DNA from: Firm-04 sp964463355
GTDB lineage: Bacteria; Bacillota; Clostridia; Oscillospirales; Ruminococcaceae
Direction of reading: 5' to 3'
DNA: 64,000 bases
Assembly: GCA_964463355.1 (NCBI GenBank)
Contig: CAYXBP010000004.1
Span: 1 to 64,000, forward strand
The translations under genes and the position numbers were made by a program. Every line of letters begins with the position of its first letter. Position 1 is the stretch's first letter. Positions 1 to 8,633 of the stretch are shown in pieces. The notes beneath the pieces were generated by a model. That model was not told the origin of the DNA. It ran no database searches and saw only the letters and a program-made list of their open reading frames with translations.

Positions 1-54
1 AGCGCCACCTTGCCAAGGTGGAGGTAGCGAGTTCGAGCCTCGTAATCCGCTCCA
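1..54 (+). tRNA. tRNA-Gly (GCC), 5' end outside the window
   Basis: The anticodon stem CCACC/GGTGG encloses the loop TTGCCAA, so the anticodon at 12-14 is GCC (glycine). A T arm follows (GCGAG, loop TTCGAGC, CTCGT) and then the 3' acceptor strand with discriminator T and an encoded CCA at 52-54. The 5' acceptor strand and most of the D arm lie left of position 1, so this is a fragment only because of the window edge. Confidence 0.93.
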
Positions 55-85
55 TCACTCGGTGGGGAAATATCCTTATCGTGTA

Positions 86-120
86 AAAAAGAACGGAGCT
101 TCGGCTTCGTTCTTTTTTTT
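86..120 (+). terminator. Rho-independent terminator after tRNA-Gly
   Basis: A 9-bp stem GAACGGAGC / GCTTCGTTC (one G-U pair) closes a TTCG tetraloop and is followed by eight T residues. It ends the tRNA transcript. Confidence 0.93.
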
Positions 121-168
121 GTGTCTTGTGTCGAAGGAATGGAAATTTCGTACAAGCCCTTTTAGCTG

Positions 169-197
169 AAGAGTCGCATTTTGTGGCTCTTTTTTGT
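169..197 (+). terminator. Second terminator-like hairpin
   Basis: GAGTCGCA and TGTGGCTC pair over 8 bp (two G-U pairs) around a 3-nt loop, followed by TTTTTTG. Only about 50 nt without a recognisable gene separate it from the tRNA terminator, so it may be a back-up terminator or the end of a short unrecognised RNA. Confidence 0.6.
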
Positions 198-284
198 TTT
201 GCACTTAGGAACAATCCCGTTCAAGATGTTTTTGTATATTTTTCCATGAGGAGGGTAGAATACCTGTGAAGGGAGCTGAAGCGA

Positions 285-551
285 ATGCTTGGATTGAAAG
301 GTGTCAGTAAATCTGTGATTGAATTGCCTGTGGTAGATCATGCTTATTTTGAACGTGCAGTGTTTTATCTCAAGCCAAATTGTAATAGTGTGCCAGCAAA
401 AGCATTGCATCATGAGGCTGAACAATGGATCGGTGAGATACTGCCACGAAAAAAGCAGACGACAGTCAGTGCTGTAAAGTTGTTTGGCATGATGCTTTGT
501 AGTGCCGCAGCGGGTGCGCTGATTTATGCTGTGGCGATGCTGCTTATATAG
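285..551 (+). CDS. Small hypothetical protein with one C-terminal membrane segment
   Basis: I do not recognise this 88-residue protein. It has a short mixed N-terminal part, a basic patch (PRKKQ, about residues 54-58) and a hydrophobic Ala/Leu/Met-rich helix at the very C terminus (about 66-88). That fits a tail-anchored or single-span membrane protein with the basic patch inside. A GGGAG sequence lies 9 nt before the ATG. It stands alone between the tRNA-Gly terminators and the rlmB promoter. A hairpin with GCGCGAT/ATCGCGC arms (571-577, 603-609) follows without a T run. No clear promoter was found. Being real is supported by the ribosome binding site and the membrane helix, not by homology. 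Confidence 0.5.
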   Translation: MLGLKGVSKSVIELPVVDHAYFERAVFYLKPNCNSVPAKALHHEAEQWIGEILPRKKQTTVSAVKLFGMMLCSAAAGALIYAVAMLLI

Positions 552-641
552 GTGATACCGTACGAAGTTTGCGCGATTGTTTGACTGCTTATCGTATGCA
601 TTATCGCGCTGATTGTATTTGAAAAAACTTTTTCGCGCATC

Positions 642-670
642 TTGTCATTTTGCATGAGGTGTGCTATAAT
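642..670 (+). promoter_or_regulatory. Sigma-A promoter of rlmB
   Basis: TTGTCA (642-647), 17 bp, TATAAT (665-670) with a TGC extension. Transcription should begin near 677. An upstream in-frame ATG at 650 lies inside this promoter, which excludes it and fixes the rlmB start at 728. Confidence 0.85.
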
Positions 671-727
671 AAAATAGTCGGTGCGTGTCCATCGACAGGA
701 GAAAATGAAAACGATGAGGAAAAAACA

Positions 728-1477
728 ATGCAGCATGAAAAGAACGAGCAATCGTTGATATATGGAAGAAACGCGGTCATGGAGGCGTTGCGCGCCGACA
801 CCCCGATTGATTGTATCTATGTGACGGCAATGGGCGGCGCACTGGGCGCGCTTTGTGCCGAGGCGAAAAAACGTGGCATCGTTATCAAACAAACTGATAA
901 CCGCAGATTGGATGCTATGACTGAAAACGCAGCGCATCAGGGCGTATGCGCACAGGGTGCCTGCGTGGCGTACGCTTCTGTGACAGATATTTTACGCCGC
1001 AGCGAGGAGAAAGGTTCGGCACCGTTTATCATTCTGTGTGATGGTATTGAAGATCCACATAATCTTGGCGCGATCTTGCGTACTGCTGAGGCAGCGGGTG
1101 CAGATGGTATCATTATTCCGAAGCGAAGAAGTGCATCGCTCACGCAGACAGTGTTTAAAACTTCTGCCGGAGCTGCGAGCTGGATTCCCGTTGCGCGGGT
1201 TGGAAATCTTGCTACGGAAATGATTGCATTGAAAAAAAAGAACTTTTGGTTTTTTGGTGCTGATATGAATGGCTCAGATTATACCAAAACCGATTTGAAA
1301 GGTGCTGTGGGGCTGGTTATCGGTTCGGAGGGCTTTGGACTGAGCGCACCTGTTAAGGCACAGTGCGATGGCATTCTCAGCTTGCCGATGCTTGGAAAAG
1401 TCAATTCTCTGAATGCTTCCGTGGCAGCAGGAATTTTGATTTATGAGACAGTAAGACAGCGTAGTGCTGCCAAATGA
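728..1477 (+). CDS. rlmB: 23S rRNA (guanosine-2'-O)-methyltransferase RlmB-like, SpoU/TrmH family
   Basis: Cytoplasmic SPOUT RNA 2'-O-methyltransferase using S-adenosylmethionine. The 249-residue protein has the N-terminal substrate-binding domain opening with IYGRNAVMEALR. The knotted catalytic domain follows, with the three family motifs: DPHNLGAILRTAEAAG (motif 1), LVIGSEGFGL (motif 2) and LPMLGKVNSLNASVAAGIL (motif 3). The start at 728 has GAGGA upstream and lies about 50 nt after the predicted transcription start. It is followed 52 bp later, with no terminator, by the P-type-ATPase-like gene, so the two are probably co-transcribed. Family assignment is secure. The exact target nucleotide is inferred from the RlmB-type N terminus. 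Confidence 0.92.
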   Translation: MQHEKNEQSLIYGRNAVMEALRADTPIDCIYVTAMGGALGALCAEAKKRGIVIKQTDNRRLDAMTENAAHQGVCAQGACVAYASVTDILRRSEEKGSAPFIILCDGIEDPHNLGAILRTAEAAGADGIIIPKRRSASLTQTVFKTSAGAASWIPVARVGNLATEMIALKKKNFWFFGADMNGSDYTKTDLKGAVGLVIGSEGFGLSAPVKAQCDGILSLPMLGKVNSLNASVAAGILIYETVRQRSAAK

Positions 1478-1492
1478 TCCAATTGTCTGAAA

Positions 1493-1532
1493 GGGAGGAA
1501 GTCGTCTGCTGCACGGCAGACGTAGTAATATG
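1493..1532 (+). promoter_or_regulatory. Ribosome binding site separated from its start codon by a hairpin
   Basis: The strong Shine-Dalgarno sequence GGGAGGA (1493-1499) is 30 nt from the ATG at 1530, too far for normal initiation. The interval holds a perfect 7-bp hairpin, CGTCTGC (1503-1509) with GCAGACG (1516-1522), loop 6 nt. Folding it leaves an effective spacing of about 11 nt. No better ribosome binding site or start is visible. Confidence 0.65.
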
Positions 1533-4187
1533 TCATTCAAAGAAAGTGATTCCATTGATGCATTGATTGCAACTTGTCAACAGGAATCGGAAGCAGTGCA
1601 ACTGCCAGACGCAGATGCAGTGGTATCAGAAAGTGCAATAAGCAATGTTCATACCGATGGATTATGCGCTGATGTGCCCGTTTCAGATATGTCAAAAGCA
1701 TCTGTGCAGCCCGATGTTGTATCGGTAACAGATTCTGGTGCCCAAAAACAGGATGAGATTGAAGAACGCGCGAAGTCAGATGCTGACGGTGTGATATCTG
1801 TGCCGCACAAAAAAAAGCCCATGCCTGCATACGGAAAACATGGCAGAGCCTTGAAAACCGACCCATATGGGAATCCTATACGCAAACGGAAACAAGGCGC
1901 ACCGCTGCGTAGTAAAACGCCTGTGAATACCGTGACTCCTGCCGATATTCATAAGCCACAGGTGTCATTTATGAATTCTGTGGCAAATGTGGAGCCTGCT
2001 GCTCGTTCCGCATGGACGGGTGCCACAGCCCATGCTTATGACCACGCTGTGCTGCGTGAGGACGGTGCGGAGGAAGGTGCATCAAGATATAGTCCCAAAA
2101 TCCGCCGTATGCGTGATTCAACCCGTGCCAAGGAAGCGGCATCGCGTAAGAAAAAGCGGCGTTCGGGGATGCCCTATGAAAAGGATTCGCCAGTGGCGGA
2201 AAATCATTTTAGATTTGGCGCGCGTCGTCGAAAAAAGAAGAAGTCTGATGATAAGTCGAGTCGCATTCCAGAAAAACTCATGGAACAGCCTTACGAGGAG
2301 TCTGCACCAATTCAGTATATGGAGAAAGCAGCGCAGACGAGTATTGATTTGTCATTTGCGGAAGAATCTGCGGAGAATATTGATATTGATGTGCGTTACA
2401 GCGCAGAACGTCGCCCCCGCATGGATCTACCAAAGCAGGAGAAGCGATATCGAAGCAAAGAGGATGGCAAAAATATTCGCAGTAACCTTGCCGATTTACA
2501 GATTGCATTGACTCTGCGAATGGTTTTCCTGATTCCTGCGGCAGTTTGCAGTGCAGTGCTTTCGGTGCTGAATCTGTTTTCGTTACCCCTGCCGGCATTT
2601 CTTTCCGTGGAACAATCTCCCCAAAGTGTGACGCTTATCCAGCTTTTGCTTGGCGCAATCTGTATCGTTTTCAGCGGAGAATTGTTGAAAAGCGGATTGG
2701 TGAAGCTTTTGCATCTGCGACCAGATAGTGACAGCATGGCATCCATATCACTGATTTCCGCAGAGCTTGCTGCCGTCTTAACAATGGTCGCTCCGAGGAT
2801 GTTGCGTGAGCATACCGTATCGCTGTATATCTCCGTGGCATTGCTTGCCGTGTGTTTGAATACCATCGCACGTAGAATGATCGTGACCCGTGCGCAGCGA
2901 AACTTTGCTGTGCTGAGCGACGGCGAACCGAAATATGCTGTGCATTATGTTGAAAATGAATCCCGTGCGGAGAATTTGACGCGAGGGAATGGGGGCGCGT
3001 TCCCCATCATGGCAACTATGCGCCCCGCCGATCAGATTAATGATTTCTGGCGGTATAGCTTTTCGAGCGATCTTGGTGACCGTATTTGTCGCTATGCTGT
3101 GCCGATCGTTACGGCGGTGGCTGCTTTGTTTGCCATTTTGCTTGCGGTGGTACGCCGTGATACGGTGGAAAGCGCACTGTGTTATGGATTTTCCGTGTTT
3201 GCACTTTGCTTTTCGGCTGCATCCTGTGCCGCCATTCCATTGGTTTCCAATCTGCCGATGGATACTGGTACCAAACGATATGTGCGCAATCACGGTATGC
3301 TGCTTGGCTACCAAAGCATTGACGATTTTTATGATATCAACACGGTAATGGTGGATATTACCACATTGTTCCCTCAGGGAACAGGAAAACTTTCATCCAT
3401 ACAGGTGATCGGCGAAAGCCATATTGAAGTTGCTCTATGCTATGCCGCTGCACTGACCCACCGTGCTGGTAGTGTGCTGAAGGATTCTTTTGCGGCTGCA
3501 CTCGTCGCCGAGGAAAACGCCTTGCCTGCTATTGATAATTATGCTTATGAGGAAGGCAAGGGTGTCAGCGGCTGGATTGATAACAAGCGTGTTTTGCTGG
3601 GTACTCGTGAGTTGATGACCGAACATAACATTGCTGCTCTGCCTGCCTACGCCAAGGAACTGGAACTGACTGGCAAGAATAAAGAGGCTGTATATCTTTC
3701 TGTTTCAGGCACAGCGGTCGCACTTTTTATTATTGAGTTCAGCGCAAGTCGTGCCATTAAACGCTGGTTGCACGAGTTGGAACGGGAGCATATGTATTTG
3801 CTGATACGCAGCAATGATGCGATGCTGTCGCAACGGCGTATTGCGAAGATGTTTGACTTCCCTGAGCATTTGTTGAAGGTAATTCCTTCTCGATTGGAAC
3901 CCGAATACGAAGCCGAAACCGGACCCTTGCAGGAAGCCTCTCCCACGATGCTTTGCGCAGGAAGGTTGTCAGGTTTTGTACAGACACTCGTTGGTGCAAA
4001 ACGTATTCGCCGTGCGGCAAATCTTGGTGCAATATTACAGGTCGCATCTGCTGCATTGGGGTTATTGTACGCTATGATCTTTTTGCTGATCGGTGCTGAA
4101 GAAGATGTTAGCGGCGGTGTGGTGCTGTTGTATCAGCTTGCTACTGCGTTGGTTTCTATTTCGGTTGTGCATTTGCAAGAGGTTTGA
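1530..4187 (+). CDS. Degenerate P-type ATPase-like membrane protein (probable pseudo-ATPase)
   Basis: This 885-residue protein begins with about 315 hydrophilic, low-complexity residues with Lys/Arg clusters. Membrane helices follow near 328-350, 366-388, 405-420, 430-446, 522-541 and 550-575, then a large cytoplasmic part and two C-terminal helices (about 832-855, 862-882). Residues 575-790 align by eye with heavy-metal P-type ATPases: INTVMVDITTLF replaces TVVFDKTGTLT, with Asp609 kept but Lys-Thr-Gly lost. GKGVSGWIDNKRVLLG matches the nucleotide domain, and LLIRSNDAMLSQRRIA replaces the LLTGDN segment. The GDGxND loop, the CPx metal motif and the actuator TGE are absent. So the fold is recognisable but catalysis looks impossible; a scaffold or regulatory role is inference. 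Co-transcribed with rlmB; ends at a terminator shared with dtd. Confidence 0.75.
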   Translation: MSFKESDSIDALIATCQQESEAVQLPDADAVVSESAISNVHTDGLCADVPVSDMSKASVQPDVVSVTDSGAQKQDEIEERAKSDADGVISVPHKKKPMPAYGKHGRALKTDPYGNPIRKRKQGAPLRSKTPVNTVTPADIHKPQVSFMNSVANVEPAARSAWTGATAHAYDHAVLREDGAEEGASRYSPKIRRMRDSTRAKEAASRKKKRRSGMPYEKDSPVAENHFRFGARRRKKKKSDDKSSRIPEKLMEQPYEESAPIQYMEKAAQTSIDLSFAEESAENIDIDVRYSAERRPRMDLPKQEKRYRSKEDGKNIRSNLADLQIALTLRMVFLIPAAVCSAVLSVLNLFSLPLPAFLSVEQSPQSVTLIQLLLGAICIVFSGELLKSGLVKLLHLRPDSDSMASISLISAELAAVLTMVAPRMLREHTVSLYISVALLAVCLNTIARRMIVTRAQRNFAVLSDGEPKYAVHYVENESRAENLTRGNGGAFPIMATMRPADQINDFWRYSFSSDLGDRICRYAVPIVTAVAALFAILLAVVRRDTVESALCYGFSVFALCFSAASCAAIPLVSNLPMDTGTKRYVRNHGMLLGYQSIDDFYDINTVMVDITTLFPQGTGKLSSIQVIGESHIEVALCYAAALTHRAGSVLKDSFAAALVAEENALPAIDNYAYEEGKGVSGWIDNKRVLLGTRELMTEHNIAALPAYAKELELTGKNKEAVYLSVSGTAVALFIIEFSASRAIKRWLHELEREHMYLLIRSNDAMLSQRRIAKMFDFPEHLLKVIPSRLEPEYEAETGPLQEASPTMLCAGRLSGFVQTLVGAKRIRRAANLGAILQVASAALGLLYAMIFLLIGAEEDVSGGVVLLYQLATALVSISVVHLQEV

Positions 4188-4216
4188 GCTGACCGCAACG
4201 CTTTCCCTTGATACAT

Positions 4217-4256
4217 GAAAAAGCCTGAGAGATATGAAAATATCCTCAGGCTTTTC
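4217..4256. terminator. Bidirectional terminator between the P-type ATPase-like gene and dtd
   Basis: AAAAAGCCTGAG (4218-4229) pairs with CTCAGGCTTTT (4245-4255) around a 15-nt loop. A and T runs on both sides let it end the plus-strand gene and the minus-strand alr-to-dtd operon. Confidence 0.9.
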
Positions 4257-4257
4257 T

Positions 4258-4722
4258 CTATTGATTCCTTGGCTTTTTGAGCGTATCAGTATCTAACCAG
4301 ACGGTGAATGGGCCGTCATTACATAAATCAATCTGCATATGCGCGCCAAATTCGCCCATCCCGACTTGCGCAACACGCTGTCGGCACAAATCAGCGAACA
4401 ACTCGTACAATTGCCTTGCTGTATCGGGGGGAGCGGCGTTGGAAAAACTTGGACGCGTTCCCTTGCGGCAATCGGCGCAAAGTGTAAATTGTGATACAAT
4501 TAGCAATCCACCGCCGATATCATTAATTGCGCAATTGGTCTTGTCATTTTCATCTGCAAAAATACGCAGTTTGCAAATTTTTTCGGCAAGCATTTCGCAT
4601 TCATCAACAGTATCATCGACGGTAATTCCCAAAAAGATCAGCAAACCGTTTGCAATTTCGCCAACGATTCGGTTTTCCACCATCACTGATGCGTGAGTTA
4701 CACGCTGTAACAATGCTTTCAT
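4258..4722 (-). CDS. dtd: D-aminoacyl-tRNA deacylase Dtd
   Basis: Hydrolyses D-amino acids mischarged onto tRNA, and glycine on tRNA-Ala. The 154-residue length is usual. It shows the N terminus MKALLQRV, the SQFTLCAD motif containing the catalytic Thr region, and the C-terminal NDGPFTVWLDT motif that carries the Gly-cis-Pro-like chirality proofreading element. The ATG at 4722 is preferred over a TTG two codons upstream, because AAAGGA lies 6 nt before it. It is the last gene of the alr-ung-metF-metH operon, 2 bp after the metH stop. The same transcript making D-alanine (alr) and removing D-aminoacyl-tRNA is a sensible pairing. Confidence 0.95.
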   Translation of the reverse strand: MKALLQRVTHASVMVENRIVGEIANGLLIFLGITVDDTVDECEMLAEKICKLRIFADENDKTNCAINDIGGGLLIVSQFTLCADCRKGTRPSFSNAAPPDTARQLYELFADLCRQRVAQVGMGEFGAHMQIDLCNDGPFTVWLDTDTLKKPRNQ

Positions 4723-4724
4723 GA

Positions 4725-7076
4725 TCAATCCTTTCCATCATACACAATGCGGGCAACATCGACGGTTGCCTTTGCGTCCTTGGCGTAATAATCCGCACCA
4801 ATGGACATAGCGTATGATTCGGTCAATACAGCTCCACCCACAACAGTTTTACATTTTGGGTATTGCTCATGTAGCAACCGAATGGTTTCTGCCATAGCAG
4901 GTACCGTTGTTGTCATCAACGCGCTCAGCCCTACCAAAGAAACTTGGCGTTCCTTGGCTGCGTCAACAATTTGCTGAGGCGGTACATCCTTGCCCAAATC
5001 CACCACATGATAGCCGTAGTTTTCCAGCAGTAGTTTTACAATGTTTTTGCCAATATCGTGAACATCGCCCTGAACAGTGGCAATGACTACAGAGCCCTTG
5101 ATCTGTGCAGAGTCTGCATCTGCAAACTTTTGCTTAAGTACTGCGAATGCGCTTTGTGCAGCCGTTGCAGCTTGAATCAACTGTGGCAGAAACATTGAGC
5201 CTGCTTCATATTGTGTGCCTACCTGATCCAGTGCAGGAATGATATGCTGGTTGATGATATCCAGTGGTTCGGTGGATTCCAACGCTTCGGCAGTCAGCTT
5301 TGCAGCTTCTTGTTTCATACCATGAGCAACCGCCTCAGCAAGAGTCAGAATATTGTTTGTGGCAAGTGTCGTAGACAGCGTATCGCGGTAGCAGGCGATG
5401 TATTCAGCGCAGTTGGTATCGAATCCTGCCAGCATACGATATGCGCGTACTGTGTCCATCATATCTTGTGCTTTGGGGTTGATGATGGGTAAGGTCAGTC
5501 CAGCGGATAACGCCATATTAAGAAAACAGCGATTGACAATGGGACGGTTGGGTAAGCCAAAACTGATATTTGAGACTCCCAAAACGGTTTGCAAGCCCAG
5601 TTCTTCACGAACGCGGCGTAGTGCATTCAGGGTTTCAGATGGGCCATTTTCACCCGTGGATGCCGTAAGCGTCAGGCAGTCGATGTACACATCTTCTTTT
5701 GGGATGCCGCAATGAACTGCGCGCTGTAAAATACGTTCTGCAATGCGAAAACGCTCATGTGCCGTGTTCGGAATGCCGTTTTCATCCAACGTTAAACCCA
5801 CTACAGCTGCGCCGTACCGCTTAACCAATGGCAAGATAGCATTCAAGGAAGATTCCTTGCCGCAAACCGAATTGACGATTGCCTTTCCTGGATAGATGCG
5901 TAGTGCTGCTTCCAGTGCAGCAGGATTGGATGAATCCAGTTGCAGCGGCAGATCAGTAACTTCCATCACGGCACATATTGCCTCAGGCAGAACTGTCGCT
6001 TCATCAATACCAGGTGTACCAACATTCACATCCAGCAAATCAGCCCCTGCCTGTGTCTGTGCAATGGCTTCACTGCGCAAATAGTCCATGTTATGCTCAT
6101 GCAGAGCCTGTTGCATCATTTTTTTGCCTGTGGGATTGATCCGTTCGCCGATGACACGGGGCATATTCAGTTCCACAGTGCGAGTTGCAGAGCACACCGC
6201 TGTTTTTTTGTGATGTGGCAGTCTTGCTCGGCGTTTCTGATCAAGGGCAGTACGCAGTGCGCTGATATATTCTGGTGTAGTGCCGCAGCATCCACCAAAG
6301 AAGCGAACACCGCAATCGGTGTATGCCGCCACCAGTTGAGCAAATTCTTCTGGTGCGATGTGGTAGGTGTTGGTGATTGGGTCAGGCAAACCTGCATTTG
6401 GCTTGATAGCGATCGGAAGTGCAGTCCATTGCGCAAGCTCACGCACCATGGAAATCATTTCTTCTGGCCCAAGAGAACAGTTAATTCCAATAACATCCGC
6501 ACCCAGACCTTCCAATGTGATAGCCATTGCAGATACAGGGCAGCCAGTAAAGGTTCTGCCGTTTTCAGTAAAGGACATGGTACAAATCACAGGCAAATCG
6601 GTGTTTTCTTTCGCTGCAAGCAGTGCCGCACGCATCTCAGAGAGGTCACTCATGGTTTCAATCACAATGAGATCTGCTCCTGCTGCTGCACCCTCCAAAA
6701 CAGCCTCTTTGTAACAGTCGTAGGTTTCCGCAAAGGAAAGCGTGCCGTTTGGTTGAAGTAACTGTCCTGTTGGCCCCATATCCAGTGCCACATAGGCAAT
6801 ACCGTTCGTTGCCTCACGGGCAATGGTAATGGCTGCACGAATGCATTCTGCAACACTTAGACCAGTACCAGCCAGCTTGATTCTGTTTGCGCCAAAGGTG
6901 TTTGCATATATAATATTGGAACCTGCCGTCACATATGCACGGTGTATCGCCGCAATACGCGCAGGGTCTGTCAGATTCAGTGCTTCCGGAATTTCGCCTG
7001 CGTTGAGTTGCAACATGGTGCCCATGCCGCCGTCCAGCAGAACAAATTCCTGCATCATCAGTGCTTGAAAATTCAA
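4725..7076 (-). CDS. metH: Cobalamin-dependent methionine synthase lacking the reactivation domain
   Basis: Transfers a methyl group from methyltetrahydrofolate via cobalamin to homocysteine. Domains in this 783-residue protein: homocysteine S-methyltransferase (about 1-290, starting LLDGGMGTMLQLN, zinc ligands in the GGCCGTTPEY segment), pterin-binding domain (about 310-580, VIGERINPTGKK), cobalamin cap and Rossmann domain (about 590-783, with DVHDIGKN carrying the Co-coordinating His). The activation domain of E. coli MetH is missing, but a separate gene for it lies directly upstream. I chose the TTG at 7076: AGGAG lies 7 nt before it and it gives the typical N terminus MNFQAL. In-frame ATGs further upstream (7094 and before) lie inside the preceding gene without a ribosome binding site. 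Confidence 0.93.
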   Translation of the reverse strand: MNFQALMMQEFVLLDGGMGTMLQLNAGEIPEALNLTDPARIAAIHRAYVTAGSNIIYANTFGANRIKLAGTGLSVAECIRAAITIAREATNGIAYVALDMGPTGQLLQPNGTLSFAETYDCYKEAVLEGAAAGADLIVIETMSDLSEMRAALLAAKENTDLPVICTMSFTENGRTFTGCPVSAMAITLEGLGADVIGINCSLGPEEMISMVRELAQWTALPIAIKPNAGLPDPITNTYHIAPEEFAQLVAAYTDCGVRFFGGCCGTTPEYISALRTALDQKRRARLPHHKKTAVCSATRTVELNMPRVIGERINPTGKKMMQQALHEHNMDYLRSEAIAQTQAGADLLDVNVGTPGIDEATVLPEAICAVMEVTDLPLQLDSSNPAALEAALRIYPGKAIVNSVCGKESSLNAILPLVKRYGAAVVGLTLDENGIPNTAHERFRIAERILQRAVHCGIPKEDVYIDCLTLTASTGENGPSETLNALRRVREELGLQTVLGVSNISFGLPNRPIVNRCFLNMALSAGLTLPIINPKAQDMMDTVRAYRMLAGFDTNCAEYIACYRDTLSTTLATNNILTLAEAVAHGMKQEAAKLTAEALESTEPLDIINQHIIPALDQVGTQYEAGSMFLPQLIQAATAAQSAFAVLKQKFADADSAQIKGSVVIATVQGDVHDIGKNIVKLLLENYGYHVVDLGKDVPPQQIVDAAKERQVSLVGLSALMTTTVPAMAETIRLLHEQYPKCKTVVGGAVLTESYAMSIGADYYAKDAKATVDVARIVYDGKD

Positions 7077-7080
7077 GGAA

Positions 7081-7749
7081 TCACTCCTGTTCATGGTTGA
7101 TTTGATTGTGCTTGCAGTTTTGCAGATGCGGACATCCACAGCAATTGATGCCGCAAATCGCTTTTCTGGCATCATGTACAGGTTGATGGGAACAGCCCAG
7201 TACTGCCGTTACGGATTTCTGCGGAATCAGAATATGCTGTGGTGTAGCTGTAATGCCAAGAATCCTTGTGGCATCGCTCAAATGCAGCAAAAGTGGTTGC
7301 GTATGCAACGGAAAATCACCGTATCCTGGGCTGAATCGCGCAGTAATGTAAGGGTAGGGGACTTTGCTGCGAATCTCCTTCTCAGTATCTTCGCACAACA
7401 TCTCTACCATGGCAGCAGCTACCGCATCGGCAACTAGAGCCAGTGCCATATCTTCCGCTGCGATACGTCGCAATACTCTTTCGGCTGTAAGCGAGAGTGT
7501 TGCTGCCATGACAACGGCAGCTTCACAGCCGTGCAAGTGCTGTTGAATATCGTTTCCTGCAAGTGGTACACCGCCCAGCAGCAGCTCGTGAGGCTGATTG
7601 CTTAGCGGAACGATTTTCCATGTTGATTTAGGTGTTGCTTCTGCCTGCAAAGTGGAGAGTGCCTGCTCTGCCAGTTGTCTTGTCTGTTTGTCAATCAATT
7701 TGCATCCGAGAACATTTTCAATCTCCCGCCAGAGTACCTCATCATTCAT
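7081..7749 (-). CDS. Methionine synthase activation-domain protein (stand-alone MetH reactivation subunit)
   Basis: 222 residues corresponding to the C-terminal AdoMet-binding domain of MetH, which reductively methylates inactivated cob(II)alamin. The diagnostic segment is ARFSPGYGDFP (about residues 138-148), matching the Arg-x-x-x-Gly-Tyr AdoMet-binding signature. The C terminus has a Cys cluster (CGINCCGCPHLQNC) that could bind a metal or support redox chemistry; that is inference. It overlaps metF by 4 nt (ATGA), and the metH TTG start follows its stop by 4 nt, so the three are translationally coupled. With metH it forms a split but complete cobalamin-dependent synthase. Confidence 0.88.
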   Translation of the reverse strand: MNDEVLWREIENVLGCKLIDKQTRQLAEQALSTLQAEATPKSTWKIVPLSNQPHELLLGGVPLAGNDIQQHLHGCEAAVVMAATLSLTAERVLRRIAAEDMALALVADAVAAAMVEMLCEDTEKEIRSKVPYPYITARFSPGYGDFPLHTQPLLLHLSDATRILGITATPQHILIPQKSVTAVLGCSHQPVHDARKAICGINCCGCPHLQNCKHNQINHEQE

Positions 7750-8609
7750 CGTTTCATTTCATCGCTGATGGCAGAAACGATATATCTTGCCACATCAGGA
7801 TTATTCATGGTGTACAGATGAATACCATCCACATCATTTTTGATGAGGTCAAGAATCTGCTCAATGGCGTATTCCAAACCCGCCGCTTTCAACGATGCAG
7901 GATCATCGGCGTATCGCGCAAGCAAACGGGAAAGCCTTGCAGGCATACTTGCGCCACACATGGTCACCATGCGTTCAATGGATTTTTTATTCGTCACTGG
8001 CATGATACCCGCCTCAATAGGCACCTGAATGTTGGCAACAGCAGTCAGTTCGCGGAAGCGGTAAAAGCTGCGGTTATCCAAAAACAACTGCGTAATCAGG
8101 TGGGAAACGCCAGCATCTACCTTTTCTTTCAGATGGCGTACATCATCGAAGGGATCGGCAGCTTCGGGATGTCCCTCTGGGTAGCACGCGCCACAGATAT
8201 CGAAATCGCCTTGTTCACGGATGAAACTGACGAGTTCACAGGCATAGTGAAATTCATTTTTAGGCGCAATATCAGGATTGCGGTCACCACGCAGAGCAAG
8301 CACATTTTGTATTCCGTTTTCCTTGAATTGTGCAAGTTTTGCTTTCACGCCTTCTTTGGAATCGTTGATACAGGGAAGGTGCGCTACAGACATGATCCCG
8401 TGCTGATTTTGTACGGTTGCACAGATTTCGCAGGTAGAAGAACAAGGTGTTGCGCCTCCTGCGCCGTAGGTCACGCTAATAAAATCAGGTTGCAGATCTT
8501 TCAGATCATCCAGCGTTTCATAGATGCGTTCAATAGGCGTGGTTGGCTTTGGCGGAAATACTTCAAAAGAAAGGACGCATTTTTTCTCGAACAATGTAAT
8601 AGCTTTCAT
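7746..8609 (-). CDS. metF: 5,10-methylenetetrahydrofolate reductase
   Basis: FAD-dependent enzyme making 5-methyltetrahydrofolate, the methyl donor for the MetH encoded next. At 287 residues it has the bacterial TIM-barrel length. Visible motifs are FEVFPPK (catalytic Glu in strand 1), ISVTYGAGG, LALRGDRN (folate/FAD site), YPEGHPE and ITQLFLDN. AAAGGA precedes the ATG by 6 nt. It is 24 bp downstream of ung and overlaps the activation-subunit gene by 4 nt. No S-adenosylmethionine riboswitch, T-box or cobalamin riboswitch is visible in the 24-bp gap or in the short leader of alr, so methionine control of this operon is not apparent. Confidence 0.96.
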   Translation of the reverse strand: MKAITLFEKKCVLSFEVFPPKPTTPIERIYETLDDLKDLQPDFISVTYGAGGATPCSSTCEICATVQNQHGIMSVAHLPCINDSKEGVKAKLAQFKENGIQNVLALRGDRNPDIAPKNEFHYACELVSFIREQGDFDICGACYPEGHPEAADPFDDVRHLKEKVDAGVSHLITQLFLDNRSFYRFRELTAVANIQVPIEAGIMPVTNKKSIERMVTMCGASMPARLSRLLARYADDPASLKAAGLEYAIEQILDLIKNDVDGIHLYTMNNPDVARYIVSAISDEMKR

Positions 8610-8633
8610 GATGTTTCCTTTCGTGATACGGTG

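Noticed and set aside
650..727. Longer start for rlmB at 650
   Set aside because: The ATG lies inside the -35/-10 interval of a near-consensus promoter.
1530..4187. Annotating the P-type ATPase-like gene as a working metal pump
   Set aside because: DKTGT, CPx, TGE and GDGxND are absent, so transport activity is not supported.
5940..6761. 273-codon plus-strand frame opposite metH
   Set aside because: Cys/His/Phe-rich mirror translation of metH; no ribosome binding site or domain.
8610..8633. S-adenosylmethionine, T-box or cobalamin riboswitch before metF/metH
   Set aside because: The gap is only 24 bp, and the leader before alr is about 30 nt, too short for any of these.
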